DNA of 64,000 nucleotides, taken from NCBI RefSeq assembly GCF_019649015.1, contig NZ_BLPI01000001.1, positions 2,187,001 through 2,251,000 of the forward strand, read 5' to 3'. The notes under the pieces are model-generated. The model saw nothing but the letters and a program-made list of their open reading frames with translations. It was not told where the DNA came from and made no database searches. The position numbers and the translations under genes were made by a program. Source of the stretch: Agarivorans litoreus. GTDB lineage: Bacteria; Pseudomonadota; Gammaproteobacteria; Enterobacterales; Celerinatantimonadaceae. Shown here piece by piece: positions 24,432-33,914 of the stretch (position 1 is the stretch's first letter; every line of letters begins with the position of its first letter).

Positions 24432-26101
24432 TGTTTAATCAACTCTGAGTAACTTAGGGTTTTACCTGGCGGTTTTTCGTTTGCTAGCTTGGGTTTAGGA
24501 GAACCGGGATGAGCCAGCCATAGCTCAGCTTGCTGTGCTGAGATGAGCTTAGGACTGCAAGGGCCAGGGTTGTCTTGACCTATTTTAGCTAGCGCTAAAT
24601 CCATACTTTGCGCCAATTCTTTCATTATTTGAGGCACTGCTTCTCCGTGGTCGCTGGCGCGGCCAATGTATTGCCACCATAACGAAGATAAAGCTGGATA
24701 ATTAGGCACATTTAGCCCTGTGGGGGTCCATTCATTACGTGCATTGCTTTGGTAAAACTCTACTAAGCCACCGAGCTCGGCTGAGCGCTCACTAAAAGGT
24801 TTCGACATCACATCACTTTGGCGAATAGGGGTTAAACCCACCATGGTTTTACGCAGCGAAACCGTTTTGGCGACATTAAATTGAGCGTATAACCATGCCG
24901 CTTGTTGACGCTTTAAAGGGGTAGACTTTACCAGTGTCCAAGCCCCTACATCTTGGTAGCCCGACTTCATGCCGGGTTGCCAGTAAGCACCACGCGGTGA
25001 AGGGGCTACTCGCCATAAGGGTAAGCCATCTTTATCGGTAACGGCTAGGTCTGGTTGGCTTAAGTCAGCGGTAAAGGCGGTGTACCAAAAAATTTGTTGC
25101 GCTATGTGGCCTTTGGCTATTTCGGCTCCCGCCTGACTAAAGGTCATCTTTTGTGCTTCTGGAGGAGCATAACGCTTTAACCAATCTACATATTTTTGAA
25201 TGGCATAAATGGCAGCGGGAGAGTCGAGAGCGCCGCCACGCCTCATGCTTGCGCCCACTGGGCGACAACCATGGCGGCGTATGCCCCATTCATCTACTGG
25301 TACGCCATTGGGTAAACCTACATCACCCATGCCTGCCATAGAAAGCCAAGCATCAGATATTCGCCAGCCTAGAGAGGGGTCGCGTTTACCATAATCCATG
25401 TGGCCATATACTTTTTGCCCATCAATTTCTTTTACGTGCTCGGTAAAAAACTCGGCGATGTCTTCATAGGCCGACCAGTTCACTGGCACGGCTAAAGGGT
25501 AGCCATAAATGGTTTGAAATTGCTGCTGTAGCTCGGGGCGCTTAAACCAGTCTTGGCGGTACCAATAAAGGTTGGCGAATTGCTGGTCGGGGAGTTGCAA
25601 CAAATCGCCGTAAGGGCCAGTGGTAAAAGCTAAGCCAATAAAATCATCGATATCTAGGCTGGGTAAAGTGACGTCTTTTCCTTGGTGTTGCATAAACTGG
25701 CTTAAGTTGACGATGTTGCGAGAACGAAAGTGACCACCAATTAAATCACTGTCACTGACATAGATATCGTAATAGTTTATGCCCAAGTCCATTTGGCTTT
25801 GTAGCTTTTTTACTACGTCGTCTTCGCCGCTGATCTCGTGGATAACCTTGATACCAGTGAGTTGGTAAAACAAGGGGGCAATAACGGTGGCTTCGTACCA
25901 GTGAGTATTTATGCGCTCTGAAATAGCGCGAATAGTGATGCCTTGATAGGGTTGAGCCGCTTGTTTAAACCAGCGCAGCTCTTCGATTTGTTGCTGTTGG
26001 CTTAGGCTAGACGGCTGGAATTCTTCTAGCCAAGGGCTAAAATCCTCTGCCCAGCAGCTGCCTACTAGCCAATAAAGCATCCAAAGCGATCGCCGCAACA
26101 C
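24419..26101 (-). CDS. CUT1-type (family 1) extracellular solute-binding protein
   Basis: A 560-residue exported binding protein resembling sugar ABC-transporter receptors of the CUT1 class. The N-terminal signal MLRRSLWMLYWLVGSCWA may be cleaved after CWA or lipidated at the Cys (VGSC). The SBP_bac_1 body starts at GITIRAISERINTHWYEA and continues through DLGINYYDIYVSDSDL, VPVNWSAYEDIAEFF and MTFSQAGAEIAKG. At 560 residues it is about 100 longer than typical sugar receptors. The next gene overlaps it by 13 bases and encodes a second binding protein of another family. No membrane components lie nearby. Confidence 0.75.
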   Translation of the reverse strand: MLRRSLWMLYWLVGSCWAEDFSPWLEEFQPSSLSQQQQIEELRWFKQAAQPYQGITIRAISERINTHWYEATVIAPLFYQLTGIKVIHEISGEDDVVKKLQSQMDLGINYYDIYVSDSDLIGGHFRSRNIVNLSQFMQHQGKDVTLPSLDIDDFIGLAFTTGPYGDLLQLPDQQFANLYWYRQDWFKRPELQQQFQTIYGYPLAVPVNWSAYEDIAEFFTEHVKEIDGQKVYGHMDYGKRDPSLGWRISDAWLSMAGMGDVGLPNGVPVDEWGIRRHGCRPVGASMRRGGALDSPAAIYAIQKYVDWLKRYAPPEAQKMTFSQAGAEIAKGHIAQQIFWYTAFTADLSQPDLAVTDKDGLPLWRVAPSPRGAYWQPGMKSGYQDVGAWTLVKSTPLKRQQAAWLYAQFNVAKTVSLRKTMVGLTPIRQSDVMSKPFSERSAELGGLVEFYQSNARNEWTPTGLNVPNYPALSSLWWQYIGRASDHGEAVPQIMKELAQSMDLALAKIGQDNPGPCSPKLISAQQAELWLAHPGSPKPKLANEKPPGKTLSYSELIKQWQP

Positions 26102-26184
26102 ATCTCTCCATTGTTTTTACTCCTATAAAAATAGCAGCAAAATTAGGCTATCAGTATATGGCCATTGGATAATGGTGAACTAAG

Positions 26185-27081
26185 TTAGTCTTTTAGAACA
26201 GTTTGTAGATATTGATCTTTATTTTGCCAGGTGCCATCAAGCCATAACTTAAAATGTCGCTTAAATTGTTTGTCTTGCAAATAGTCACCGCGCAGCTCTT
26301 GGTTGATGGTAATGGTATCGACTTTTACCACTACCTTATCGAGTTTACCTGACAATAAGGCCTTAAAAGGCGGAAGTGTTTCGGTGGTGCCGGGATAGGC
26401 TAAGGTTACATCAATAATCTGGTCAAATTGTTCACCTAAGGCTGAAAGGGTATAAGCAATGCCTAGTGCTTTAGGTGGCAATAAGTGCTGATAATTAGAA
26501 TGAGACTTTCGCTGCTTTTGTTTGGTGAAGCGGGTACCTTCAACGAAGTTAATTACTGTGGTGGGGGTGTTTTTAAATTTCTCACAAGAGCGTTTAGTGG
26601 ACTCTAAATCTTTACCGCGCTTTTCTGGATGTTTGAGCAAGTACTGACGTGAGTATCGGCGCATAAATGGCATGTCTAATGCCCAACAAGCAAGCCCGAC
26701 AAAAGGCACATACAATAGCTGTTGTTTGAGAAAAAACTTAGGCATAGGGATGCGAGAACCAAATAACATACACAGCAATACAATATCGGCCCAACTTTGA
26801 TGATTACAAATCATCAAATACCAGCTTTTCTTACTTAGTTTACTATTATCTTCAATCACAAACGCAGTGTTGTTCACTAGTTTGAAAATGGCGCGATTTA
26901 CCTCGCTCCAGCACCACATTAAAAAATTAGTTATGCGGCTAACTTGAGGATAAAGCTGTTTTGGTACGAGTAGCTTAAATACACCACAAATGGTTACTAA
27001 AGTGCCGATAAAGGCGGTGTTAATAATGGCTAAACTTGCAGAAATAACCATCAGTATCGGGGCAGGCAAAAAACGTAACAT
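26185..27081 (-). CDS. yihG: acyltransferase YihG
   Basis: An inner-membrane lysophospholipid acyltransferase of the PlsC superfamily, clearly the YihG branch. LICNHQSWADI (H-x4-D catalytic motif, about residue 92), KYFLKQQ-like KFFLKQQLLYVPFVGLACWALD, DMPFMRRYSRQYLLKHPEKRG and VNFVEGTRFT match the E. coli protein closely. Two hydrophobic N-terminal segments anchor it. The length (298) is close to E. coli YihG (310). In E. coli yihG lies shortly after dsbA; here the two binding-protein genes occupy the gap. It is monocistronic and divergent from the HIT gene. Confidence 0.9.
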   Translation of the reverse strand: MLRFLPAPILMVISASLAIINTAFIGTLVTICGVFKLLVPKQLYPQVSRITNFLMWCWSEVNRAIFKLVNNTAFVIEDNSKLSKKSWYLMICNHQSWADIVLLCMLFGSRIPMPKFFLKQQLLYVPFVGLACWALDMPFMRRYSRQYLLKHPEKRGKDLESTKRSCEKFKNTPTTVINFVEGTRFTKQKQRKSHSNYQHLLPPKALGIAYTLSALGEQFDQIIDVTLAYPGTTETLPPFKALLSGKLDKVVVKVDTITINQELRGDYLQDKQFKRHFKLWLDGTWQNKDQYLQTVLKD

Positions 27082-27249
27082 AGTGGTCGATATAGCTCTT
27101 TAAACAGCCAAGGGCTGGTAGTTATTGAGATTTAAATCAGCTTAAATTATGGTTGGCGCCATTCTAGCATTTTTTTTGATAAGCGAAACGCTGACCACTG
27201 TATAGTGTCTGTCAATTAGTTGCTGTTTAAGGTAGCGAGGGAGAATATA

Positions 27250-27684
27250 ATGAGTGAATTTGCTTTACATCCTCAATTAGAAAAGGATGGCATTTGGCTG
27301 GGTGATTTTGAGTTGTCACGGGTTCTGTTGATTAACGACAGCCAATTTCCTTGGTTGGTATTGGTGCCAATGCAAAATGGTATTAGCGATATATATCAGT
27401 TAGATAGTTGCCAGCAAGCGCAGTTTTGGCGAGAATCTAAACGCTTAAGTGAAGCGGTAATGGCGCTTTATAAAGGTGATAAGCTAAACCTCGCTGCTAT
27501 TGGTAACATGGTGCCGCAGCTGCATGTTCATCATATTGTGCGCTTCCACAATGATGTTTTGTGGCCACAGCCGATTTGGGGCAAGCTTTCTGCCAAGCCT
27601 TATAGTGAGCAACAAAAACAACAACAAATAGCCCAGTTACAACAGGCTTTGCAGCCACATTTTCAAGTTGTTGCTGAGTATTAA
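27250..27684 (+). CDS. HIT family protein
   Basis: A 144-residue nucleotide-binding protein of the histidine triad superfamily. The triad is in QLHVHHIVRF near residue 90, in the form H-V-H-H rather than the canonical H-x-H-x-H-xx; the pattern still gives three histidines. FPWLVLVPMQN near residue 35 is the second conserved block. Members hydrolyse or transfer nucleotidyl groups; the substrate here is unknown. The ATG at 27250 has GAGGGAG before it. The next small gene follows after 38 bases, and they may be one unit. Confidence 0.85.
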   Translation: MSEFALHPQLEKDGIWLGDFELSRVLLINDSQFPWLVLVPMQNGISDIYQLDSCQQAQFWRESKRLSEAVMALYKGDKLNLAAIGNMVPQLHVHHIVRFHNDVLWPQPIWGKLSAKPYSEQQKQQQIAQLQQALQPHFQVVAEY

Positions 27685-27722
27685 AACGGCAATCTGGTCG
27701 CAAATTTATAGTAGGGAAAACT

Positions 27723-27980
27723 ATGGACGGTTTTTGGAAGTGGTTATTTATCATCGTGATGGTGATGCTAACCGTAAGGTGTGAAACTAACAGCTCACTC
27801 TACGAGGCCGAAGAAAACGGTATTCGATTTGAAGCGCCGCGTTTTTTGGTTACGCCAATTATTTGGTTTGATAAGCAAGTGGGTGAGTCGCCTGAATGGG
27901 GTTACAACTCTCCGTTTGCCGATGATTATGAGTTTAAGTTTGCTAAAGCCAGAGAAGAAGAGGCTATTCCCGAGGAATAG
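27723..27980 (+). CDS. small membrane-anchored protein (85 aa)
   Basis: I do not recognise this family. It begins with one hydrophobic segment (WKWLFIIVMVMLTVRC, residues 5-20) acting as an anchor or uncleaved signal. A polar, acid-rich tail with several aromatic residues follows (TPIIWFDKQVGESPEWG). The C-terminus is highly acidic (AREEEAIPEE). The last codons and the stop are part of a 13-base-pair hairpin (27958-27986). It follows the HIT gene closely and may be co-transcribed with it. Confidence 0.7.
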   Translation: MDGFWKWLFIIVMVMLTVRCETNSSLYEAEENGIRFEAPRFLVTPIIWFDKQVGESPEWGYNSPFADDYEFKFAKAREEEAIPEE

Positions 27981-27986
27981 CCTCTT
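27958..27986. terminator. hairpin overlapping the stop codon of the 85-residue ORF
   Basis: AAGAGGCTATTCC (27958-27970) pairs perfectly with GGAATAGCCTCTT (27974-27986) around a three-base loop. The TAG stop at 27978-27980 is inside the right arm. It lies between convergent genes and probably stops transcription from both sides, though no long T-run follows. Confidence 0.65.
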
Positions 27987-27995
27987 AAACTGGTT

Positions 27996-29615
27996 TTAGT
28001 TGAAGCGGAGGTTTTTGAGGTGAATACTCAAGGCCTCTGCTACGCCAGATAAGTGGCTATGTACTTGTTTTCCTTGCTCCGCCGCGCCAGCGTTGGCTTC
28101 GCTGCCATCACGTAGAGTGAGCACATTTTGGTTAATCTCATCACTGGCTAAGCGCTGCTGCTCGGTGGCCACTGCTGTTTGCTGGTTGCGCTGTTCTAGG
28201 TTGCCCACCATTTTTTCAATTTTTTCAATTTGCTGAATATTTTGTTGAGCTTGCTCAGCCTGCTGTGCCAAACCTTCAGTAGTGGTAACAATTTCGGTTT
28301 CTACAGTGAGCGATACTTGCTGCAATTGCGCAATGGTTTGCATGATCTCTTCAGTAGACTGCTGAGTACGTGAAGCCAAGTTACGCACTTCGTCTGCGAC
28401 TACTGCAAAGCCGCGGCCTTGCTCACCGGCTCGGGCTGCCTCAATGGCTGCGTTTAAGGCCAGTAAGTTGGTTTGCTCAGAAATTGCGTTAATCACATCA
28501 ATCACCGAGCCAATGTTTTGGCTGCAATCTCGTAGTTCTGCAACCGCAGGTTTAGCCGAAGCCATTTGCTCTGACAGTGCGCTTAAGCTTTTAACGGTGT
28601 TTAGCTGTTGCTTTAAGCTAGTACCTGCTAGTTCTAGGGCTTGCTTAGAGGCTTCGGCCGTCTCTGCACTGTTGTTGGCTACCTCTTCTACCGTACAGTT
28701 CATCTCGGTCATTGCTGAGGCTATTTGGTCTATTTCTGAAAACTGTCTTTGGGTATTACTGTGAGTGGTATGGGTAGCCGATGCTAGTTCTTTGTTAGCC
28801 TCTAGTAGACTATCACTCGAATACCTTACATCTTGCAGTAAGCCTTGAGTTTGCTGGCGCAGGCTTTCAAGCTGCTGGCCAATATTAGAGAACTCATTGC
28901 GTCCTCTTACCATAATTGTTTGTTGGTAGTTACCTTTGGCTAGGCCTTTAATGGCACTATCTAGCTCTTGCATTTGACCGGCCAAGCTGCGGCTAACTAA
29001 CCACGCCACTATACCAAACAAGCCAAAGGCGAATGCTAAACGTAGCAAGGTGTAGAAATAGATACTGTTAAGCTGGGTGTCTATTTGGTCGATATAAACG
29101 CCAGTTCCAATTATCCAATTCCAACCCTTAACTTGTTTAACGTAAGACAACTTAGCGTGCATTACTTGGGTTTGAGGGTGTAAAAAGTGGTATTGCACTG
29201 CGCCCTCGCCCTGTTGCTTAATGGTATTAAGCATGGCTTGCCAATGGGCTAAGCCTTTAGCGTCGCGCACTTGACTCATGTCTTTACCGATGCTGGTGGG
29301 GCGAATGGGGTGCATAAGTAGCTTAAGATCTAAATCGTTCACCCAAAAGTACTCGTTACCTTGATAGCGTAGCTCGGCTAGCGCCGCTAAGGCTAGTTTT
29401 TGGGCATGCTCTCGCCCTAGCTGTTGTTCTTGCTGTTGGTAGTGGTTTACCAAGCTGGTGGCAAGATCTAAGTTGCTAGCTAACTGGGTTTGGTAACCTT
29501 GATATAAGGTCGCTTTAATTTGTTGGGTGTTGTTCCACGCTTGGATGGAAATTACTATTAATACTAGCAGTGAACTTAATAGGAAGAGCTGCGGAGTTCT
29601 GATTTGCTTGAACAT
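27996..29615 (-). CDS. methyl-accepting chemotaxis protein with Cache sensor
   Basis: A 539-residue inner-membrane chemoreceptor. An N-terminal helix (about 8-27) is followed by a periplasmic single Cache domain (about 40-190; [21 protein letters not shown] and [14 protein letters not shown] are typical). A second helix (about 192-212), a HAMP linker and a signalling domain follow, with the highly conserved tip ([20 protein letters not shown], then VADEVRNLA). It should signal to CheA/CheW. The C-terminus lacks a CheR-binding pentapeptide. Single Cache receptors sense small organic acids or amines; the ligand here is unknown. It is monocistronic, facing the 85-residue gene. Confidence 0.93.
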   Translation of the reverse strand: MFKQIRTPQLFLLSSLLVLIVISIQAWNNTQQIKATLYQGYQTQLASNLDLATSLVNHYQQQEQQLGREHAQKLALAALAELRYQGNEYFWVNDLDLKLLMHPIRPTSIGKDMSQVRDAKGLAHWQAMLNTIKQQGEGAVQYHFLHPQTQVMHAKLSYVKQVKGWNWIIGTGVYIDQIDTQLNSIYFYTLLRLAFAFGLFGIVAWLVSRSLAGQMQELDSAIKGLAKGNYQQTIMVRGRNEFSNIGQQLESLRQQTQGLLQDVRYSSDSLLEANKELASATHTTHSNTQRQFSEIDQIASAMTEMNCTVEEVANNSAETAEASKQALELAGTSLKQQLNTVKSLSALSEQMASAKPAVAELRDCSQNIGSVIDVINAISEQTNLLALNAAIEAARAGEQGRGFAVVADEVRNLASRTQQSTEEIMQTIAQLQQVSLTVETEIVTTTEGLAQQAEQAQQNIQQIEKIEKMVGNLEQRNQQTAVATEQQRLASDEINQNVLTLRDGSEANAGAAEQGKQVHSHLSGVAEALSIHLKNLRFN

Positions 29616-29737
29616 AGTTTTACTTCTGTTATGGAGTAAAACTATGTTCAGTTAATATTGAGGTTTTGGGCTTAATTTAGATCAATATTGCTGGTGGAAA
29701 AAACTCAAAATTAAAGCAATTACTCTAATTTTATCAT

Positions 29738-30451
29738 TTATTCCTGATCTAGTTTATCCCAGGCTTCTTTGTTCATTTGCATTTTGGCCCACCACTCATC
29801 GTCAGCTACGATTTGCCCTTCTTCATCAATGTGGGGAATAGGCAAACCTTTGCGCCTGCAGGCTTTAGCAAAAATAGGGTGACCACCTTCAAACATGATG
29901 CGATTTTGCTCGGTTTTATCAACCATGCTGGGGGCTTGGTACATGCCTGCAATCTCTCGTTGGCGTTGTGCTTCATACAAAATTAACGCACTGGCCACTG
30001 AAACATTCAGTGATTGCACCATGCCCACCATGGGAATAATAATGTCTTGGTCGGCGAGAGAAAGCGCTTTATCTGAAATCCCATACTTCTCTTGCCCCAT
30101 TAAGATGGCGGTAGGTTTGGTATAGTCTATTTCACGAAAATCCACTGCGCTATCAGACAGGTTAGTGGCTAGAATTTGCATCCCATTGTTGCGTAATGCT
30201 GCTACAGCATCTTCAATGTTTTCGTGGTTATGTACTTTTACCCAATTTTGGCTGCCTGTAGCGGTGCCGCGGCGGATTTCATCTTGGTAGTTTTCCCACA
30301 CCGCATGTACGTGGTCTACGCCCACAGCATCACAGGTTCGCACAATGGCAGATAAGTTATGCGGTTTGTGCACGTTCTCCATGCACACGGTAAGATCGGT
30401 TTGGCGAGCATCTAACATTGCGCGAATGCGTTGATAGCGTTCAGGAGTCAT
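29738..30451 (-). CDS. trmH: tRNA (guanosine(18)-2'-O)-methyltransferase
   Basis: A SPOUT-class enzyme that methylates the 2'-O of G18 in the tRNA D-loop using S-adenosylmethionine. The 237 residues align with E. coli TrmH: TVCMENVHKPHNLSAI, MQILATNLSDSAVDFREIDY, ILMGQEKYGIS and the knot motif MVGMVQSLNVSVASALILYE. The C-terminal extension (KRKGLPIPHIDEEGQI) is also shared. It is the last gene of the gmk-rpoZ-spoT-trmH cluster, 12 bases after spoT, matching the E. coli order. In E. coli recG follows; here the chemoreceptor gene comes next and recG is absent. Confidence 0.95.
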   Translation of the reverse strand: MTPERYQRIRAMLDARQTDLTVCMENVHKPHNLSAIVRTCDAVGVDHVHAVWENYQDEIRRGTATGSQNWVKVHNHENIEDAVAALRNNGMQILATNLSDSAVDFREIDYTKPTAILMGQEKYGISDKALSLADQDIIIPMVGMVQSLNVSVASALILYEAQRQREIAGMYQAPSMVDKTEQNRIMFEGGHPIFAKACRRKGLPIPHIDEEGQIVADDEWWAKMQMNKEAWDKLDQE

Positions 30452-30463
30452 GGTTTTCTCGTA

Positions 30464-32575
30464 TTAATTTCTTAAGCGTACTACCCGCAATACCTCAGGC
30501 ATTACGCGAATTTTACGCATGATATCGGCAAGGTGAATACGGCTATGCGTGGTTACCAATAGGTCTATGGTGTATACCCGACCTTCTTTTTCTTCGGTAA
30601 CGATATTCACGATGTTAGCGCCGGTGGAAGCGACCACATTGGTTAAGCTGGCTAAAATACCCTGATGGTTAACCATGTCGATACGCATTTCTGTTTTGTA
30701 CTCGGCTGCTTCGGCGGCATCTTTAGACCAGTCAACGTTAATGTAACGATCGGGCTCTTTTTGGTAACCGCTAATGTTTTTACAGGCTTCTAAGTGCACA
30801 ACCAAGCCTTTACCCTGGCTAATGTGGGCCACTACTGGGTCTCCAGGAATGGGGCGACAACAGTTGGCATAGGTAAGCAACAAGCCTTCGGCGCCTTGAA
30901 TGGCAATATTTCCATTGCCTTCTTGGTTGCTTAGCTCATCGGTGTTGCCTAATAAACGGCGTGCAACCACAATGCTCATGGCATTGCCTAAGCCAATTTC
31001 GGCCAGTAAATCGCTAAGTGATTCGGCCTTTAAGTCCTTTAGCACTTGTCCTAAAGATTCTGGTTTAATGTCATCCAGTTTCACACTGCCTAACGCATGG
31101 TTAAGTAATCGGCGACCTAAGTTTACAGATTCTTCACGGCGCTGGTTTTTAAGTAATTGACGAATTTTACCGCGTGCTTTACCAGTTACCACAAAGTTTA
31201 ACCAAGCTGCGTTAGGTCGAGCACCTGGCGCGGTAATAATTTCGACGGTTTTACCATTGCTAAGGGCTTTACTTAGTGGGAAAGGATGGCGATTTACTCG
31301 CGCGCCAACACAGGCATGACCTACATCGGTATGCACGGCATAAGCAAAGTCCACTGGCGTAGCTCCAGCGGGTAGCTCAATGATTTTGCCCTCTGGGGTA
31401 AACACATAAATTTCGTCGGGGAACAGATCTGTTTTTACGTTTTCGATAAATTCGAAAGAAGAGCCAGCACTTTGTTGTAGCTCTAACAAACTTTGCATCC
31501 AACGCTGGGCGCGAATTTGTGCGGTGGTGCCAGGGCTTTCGCCTGCTTGTTTATAAGACCAGTGTGCAGCAACACCTTTATCGGCCATTTGATCCATGTG
31601 TTCGGTTCTAATTTGAACTTCCACAGGAACGCCGTGTGGGCCAACTAACGAAGTATGTAAGCTCTGGTATCCGTTTGCTTTAGGAATGGCTACATAGTCT
31701 TTAAATCGGCCAGGGCGTGGCTTGTACAAGCTGTGACTTAAGCCTAATACGCGGTAACAGGTATCAAGGCTGTCTACGATGATGCGAAAGGCATAAATAT
31801 CCATAACTTCATGAAATTGTAGCTCTTTATTCACCATCTTTTTGTAGATGCTATAGAGATTTTTTTCACGACCGCTTACCGAAGCTTGGATACCTGCGTC
31901 TTCTATGCGGCCTTGCAGCTCTTGATGAATACCATTAATTAATTCTTTGCGATTGCCGCGAGCATTTTTTACTGATTCTTTTAATACTCGATAACGCATT
32001 GGATATAGCGCTTCAAAACCCAGCTCTTCCAATTCATTTTTAATGCTGTGAATACCCAAGCGGTTGGCAATCGGTGCATAAATCTCTAGGGTTTCACGGG
32101 CAATGCGGCGGCGTTTATCTGGGCGTAACGAACCTAGCGTGCGCATATTGTGGGTGCGGTCGGCTAGTTTAATGAGGATAACGCGGATGTCTTGCACCAT
32201 CGCCATCATCATTTTGCGAAAATTTTCTACCTGCGCTTCTTTTTTATCGCGAAACTTAATTTTATCTAGCTTACTCACACCTTCAACCAAGTCGGCGATT
32301 TCGGTGCCAAACTGTTCTTGAAGTTGTTCGTAAGTGACCGGCGTATCTTCAATGGTATCGTGTAATACAGCGGCTACCAGAGTTTGATTATCTAGCTTTA
32401 GCTCGGCAAGAATGCGAGCAACAGCCAGTGGGTGAGTAATATATGGCTCACCACTAGAGCGGAATTGTCCTTCATGGGCATCTTTACCCAAAATATAAGC
32501 ATCACGTAATAGGTTTACGTGTTCTTCACTTAGATAACTTGAGGCGACTTCACGCAGGCTTTCGAATAAATACAA
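30464..32575 (-). CDS. spoT: bifunctional (p)ppGpp synthetase/hydrolase SpoT
   Basis: It makes and degrades the stringent-response alarmone (p)ppGpp in response to nutrient stress. The 703 residues match E. coli SpoT (702). An intact HD hydrolase domain includes HPLAVARILAEL and AVLHDTIEDTPVTYEQL. A synthetase domain (RFKDYVAIPKANGYQSLHTS) and a TGS domain (DEIYVFTPEGKIIELPAGAT) follow. The C-terminus has a zinc-finger-like region (ANCCRPIPGDPV) and a terminal ACT domain (EMRIDMVNHQGILASLTNVV). The intact HD motif separates it from RelA. It lies between rpoZ (109 bases upstream) and trmH. Confidence 0.97.
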   Translation of the reverse strand: MYLFESLREVASSYLSEEHVNLLRDAYILGKDAHEGQFRSSGEPYITHPLAVARILAELKLDNQTLVAAVLHDTIEDTPVTYEQLQEQFGTEIADLVEGVSKLDKIKFRDKKEAQVENFRKMMMAMVQDIRVILIKLADRTHNMRTLGSLRPDKRRRIARETLEIYAPIANRLGIHSIKNELEELGFEALYPMRYRVLKESVKNARGNRKELINGIHQELQGRIEDAGIQASVSGREKNLYSIYKKMVNKELQFHEVMDIYAFRIIVDSLDTCYRVLGLSHSLYKPRPGRFKDYVAIPKANGYQSLHTSLVGPHGVPVEVQIRTEHMDQMADKGVAAHWSYKQAGESPGTTAQIRAQRWMQSLLELQQSAGSSFEFIENVKTDLFPDEIYVFTPEGKIIELPAGATPVDFAYAVHTDVGHACVGARVNRHPFPLSKALSNGKTVEIITAPGARPNAAWLNFVVTGKARGKIRQLLKNQRREESVNLGRRLLNHALGSVKLDDIKPESLGQVLKDLKAESLSDLLAEIGLGNAMSIVVARRLLGNTDELSNQEGNGNIAIQGAEGLLLTYANCCRPIPGDPVVAHISQGKGLVVHLEACKNISGYQKEPDRYINVDWSKDAAEAAEYKTEMRIDMVNHQGILASLTNVVASTGANIVNIVTEEKEGRVYTIDLLVTTHSRIHLADIMRKIRVMPEVLRVVRLRN

Positions 32576-32684
32576 ACATTACCTCATCAGCGGAGGGCGC
32601 AGAACTAGATATGATTGAATAGAATTATGGGAGTTTTACCGTGCAGAGTAAACCCAGCACGGTAATTTTATAGACGGGGACGAA

Positions 32685-32960
32685 TTAGATGCGCTTATCG
32701 GCGATAGCGGCAACGGCTGCCAGTTCGGCTGCCTCACGTTCCTGACGTTCTTGACGGTCTTGAGCATCCATTGTTTCGGTGGTGATCAAGCCTTCTTCAA
32801 TTTCACGCAAAGCGATAACGGTTGGTTTATCGTTATCTTCTTCAACTAGAGGGTCTTTGCCTTCTACTGCGATCTGACGCGCGCGACGTGCGGCGATAAG
32901 GACAAGATCAAAGCGGTTGCCGACTTGTTCTACTGCATCTTCTACTGTTACTCGTGCCAT
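32685..32960 (-). CDS. rpoZ: RNA polymerase omega subunit
   Basis: The smallest RNA polymerase subunit (91 residues). It assists assembly through the beta' subunit and takes part in ppGpp binding in E. coli. The N-terminal block [20 protein letters not shown] and [20 protein letters not shown] are the family signature, and the C-terminal tail is variable. It lies between gmk and spoT exactly as in E. coli, an arrangement that links RNA polymerase to alarmone metabolism. The gaps to its neighbours are 73 and 109 bases, enough for internal promoters. Confidence 0.97.
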   Translation of the reverse strand: MARVTVEDAVEQVGNRFDLVLIAARRARQIAVEGKDPLVEEDNDKPTVIALREIEEGLITTETMDAQDRQERQEREAAELAAVAAIADKRI

Positions 32961-33033
32961 GCACAGCTCCGTTGACTAAAAATGACGCAAGATCCTAGCC
33001 GATCTTATGAAGATTTACTAGGACTTAGCGAGA

Positions 33034-33660
33034 TTATTTCGATAAAAGTTCATCTAACAAGTCGCGATGTTTCGCAGCTTGCTGACGGGTTTGTAATCTT
33101 TGTCCAGTAATAATAGCAGTAAGCTCGCTTAAGGCTTCGTCAAAATTACTGTTAATGATTAGATAATCGTACTCATTGTAATGAGACATTTCACTTTCTG
33201 CTTCGTCCATGCGTTTCTTAATAACGTCGGGGCTATCTTGGCCGCGCATGTGCAAACGGTTTTCTAATTCTTCGCGACTTGGCGGTAAAATAAATACCGA
33301 TACCGCTTCTGGCATCATTTGTTTTACTTGGCGAGCGCCTTGCCAATCAATATCCAAAAATACATCAATGCCGTCAGCAAGAGTTTTTTCGATGGTGTAG
33401 CGAGAGGTGCCGTAAAAGTTGCCAAATACTTCGGCGTATTCAAAAAAGGCTTGTTCGCTAATGAGTTTTTTAAAGTCATCATGGCTAACAAAGTGATAGT
33501 GGTTACCATCAATTTCACCGGGGCGCGCTGCACGAGTGGTATGAGAAACCGATACTTGAGCAGGATATGCACGATGGCGTGAAAGATACGCATTAATCAT
33601 GCTTGATTTGCCGGCGCCGCTGGGCGCTGAGACGATGTATAAAGTACCGGTAATTGCCAT
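33034..33660 (-). CDS. gmk: guanylate kinase
   Basis: It phosphorylates GMP to GDP, an essential step in guanine nucleotide supply. The 208-residue protein has the P-loop [10 protein letters not shown] (residues 10-19), the GMP-binding region [20 protein letters not shown] and [15 protein letters not shown], which includes Walker B. The length is standard (E. coli 207). It is the first gene of the gmk-rpoZ-spoT-trmH cluster and divergent from ppk2 over about 250 bases. Confidence 0.97.
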   Translation of the reverse strand: MAITGTLYIVSAPSGAGKSSMINAYLSRHRAYPAQVSVSHTTRAARPGEIDGNHYHFVSHDDFKKLISEQAFFEYAEVFGNFYGTSRYTIEKTLADGIDVFLDIDWQGARQVKQMMPEAVSVFILPPSREELENRLHMRGQDSPDVIKKRMDEAESEMSHYNEYDYLIINSNFDEALSELTAIITGQRLQTRQQAAKHRDLLDELLSK

Positions 33661-33914
33661 ATTGAATTCTAAGCGAATGGATAAAGGCGCCTAAGGTTAC
33701 CATTTTGTGGCTTTTTTTAAAGAGTCTGCGCTTGGAATTTACCTCTGTAGTTTAGTTAAGCTTGTTGTTTTTGCTCAACTTTGCAATTCAAGTCTGCAGT
33801 TTCATGGCAACAATCGTTTTTATTGCTACATTTAACTTATTGTATTGATTCGTTTTTGTTTTTATTTAACACCTTGCTTAGGCGTGGTTATCAACATTAA
33901 AGGTGAGTTAGTGT

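Noticed and set aside
25153-25394. Rightward short frames inside the CUT1-type binding protein gene
   Set aside because: Antisense to a well-supported gene; composition follows its codons.
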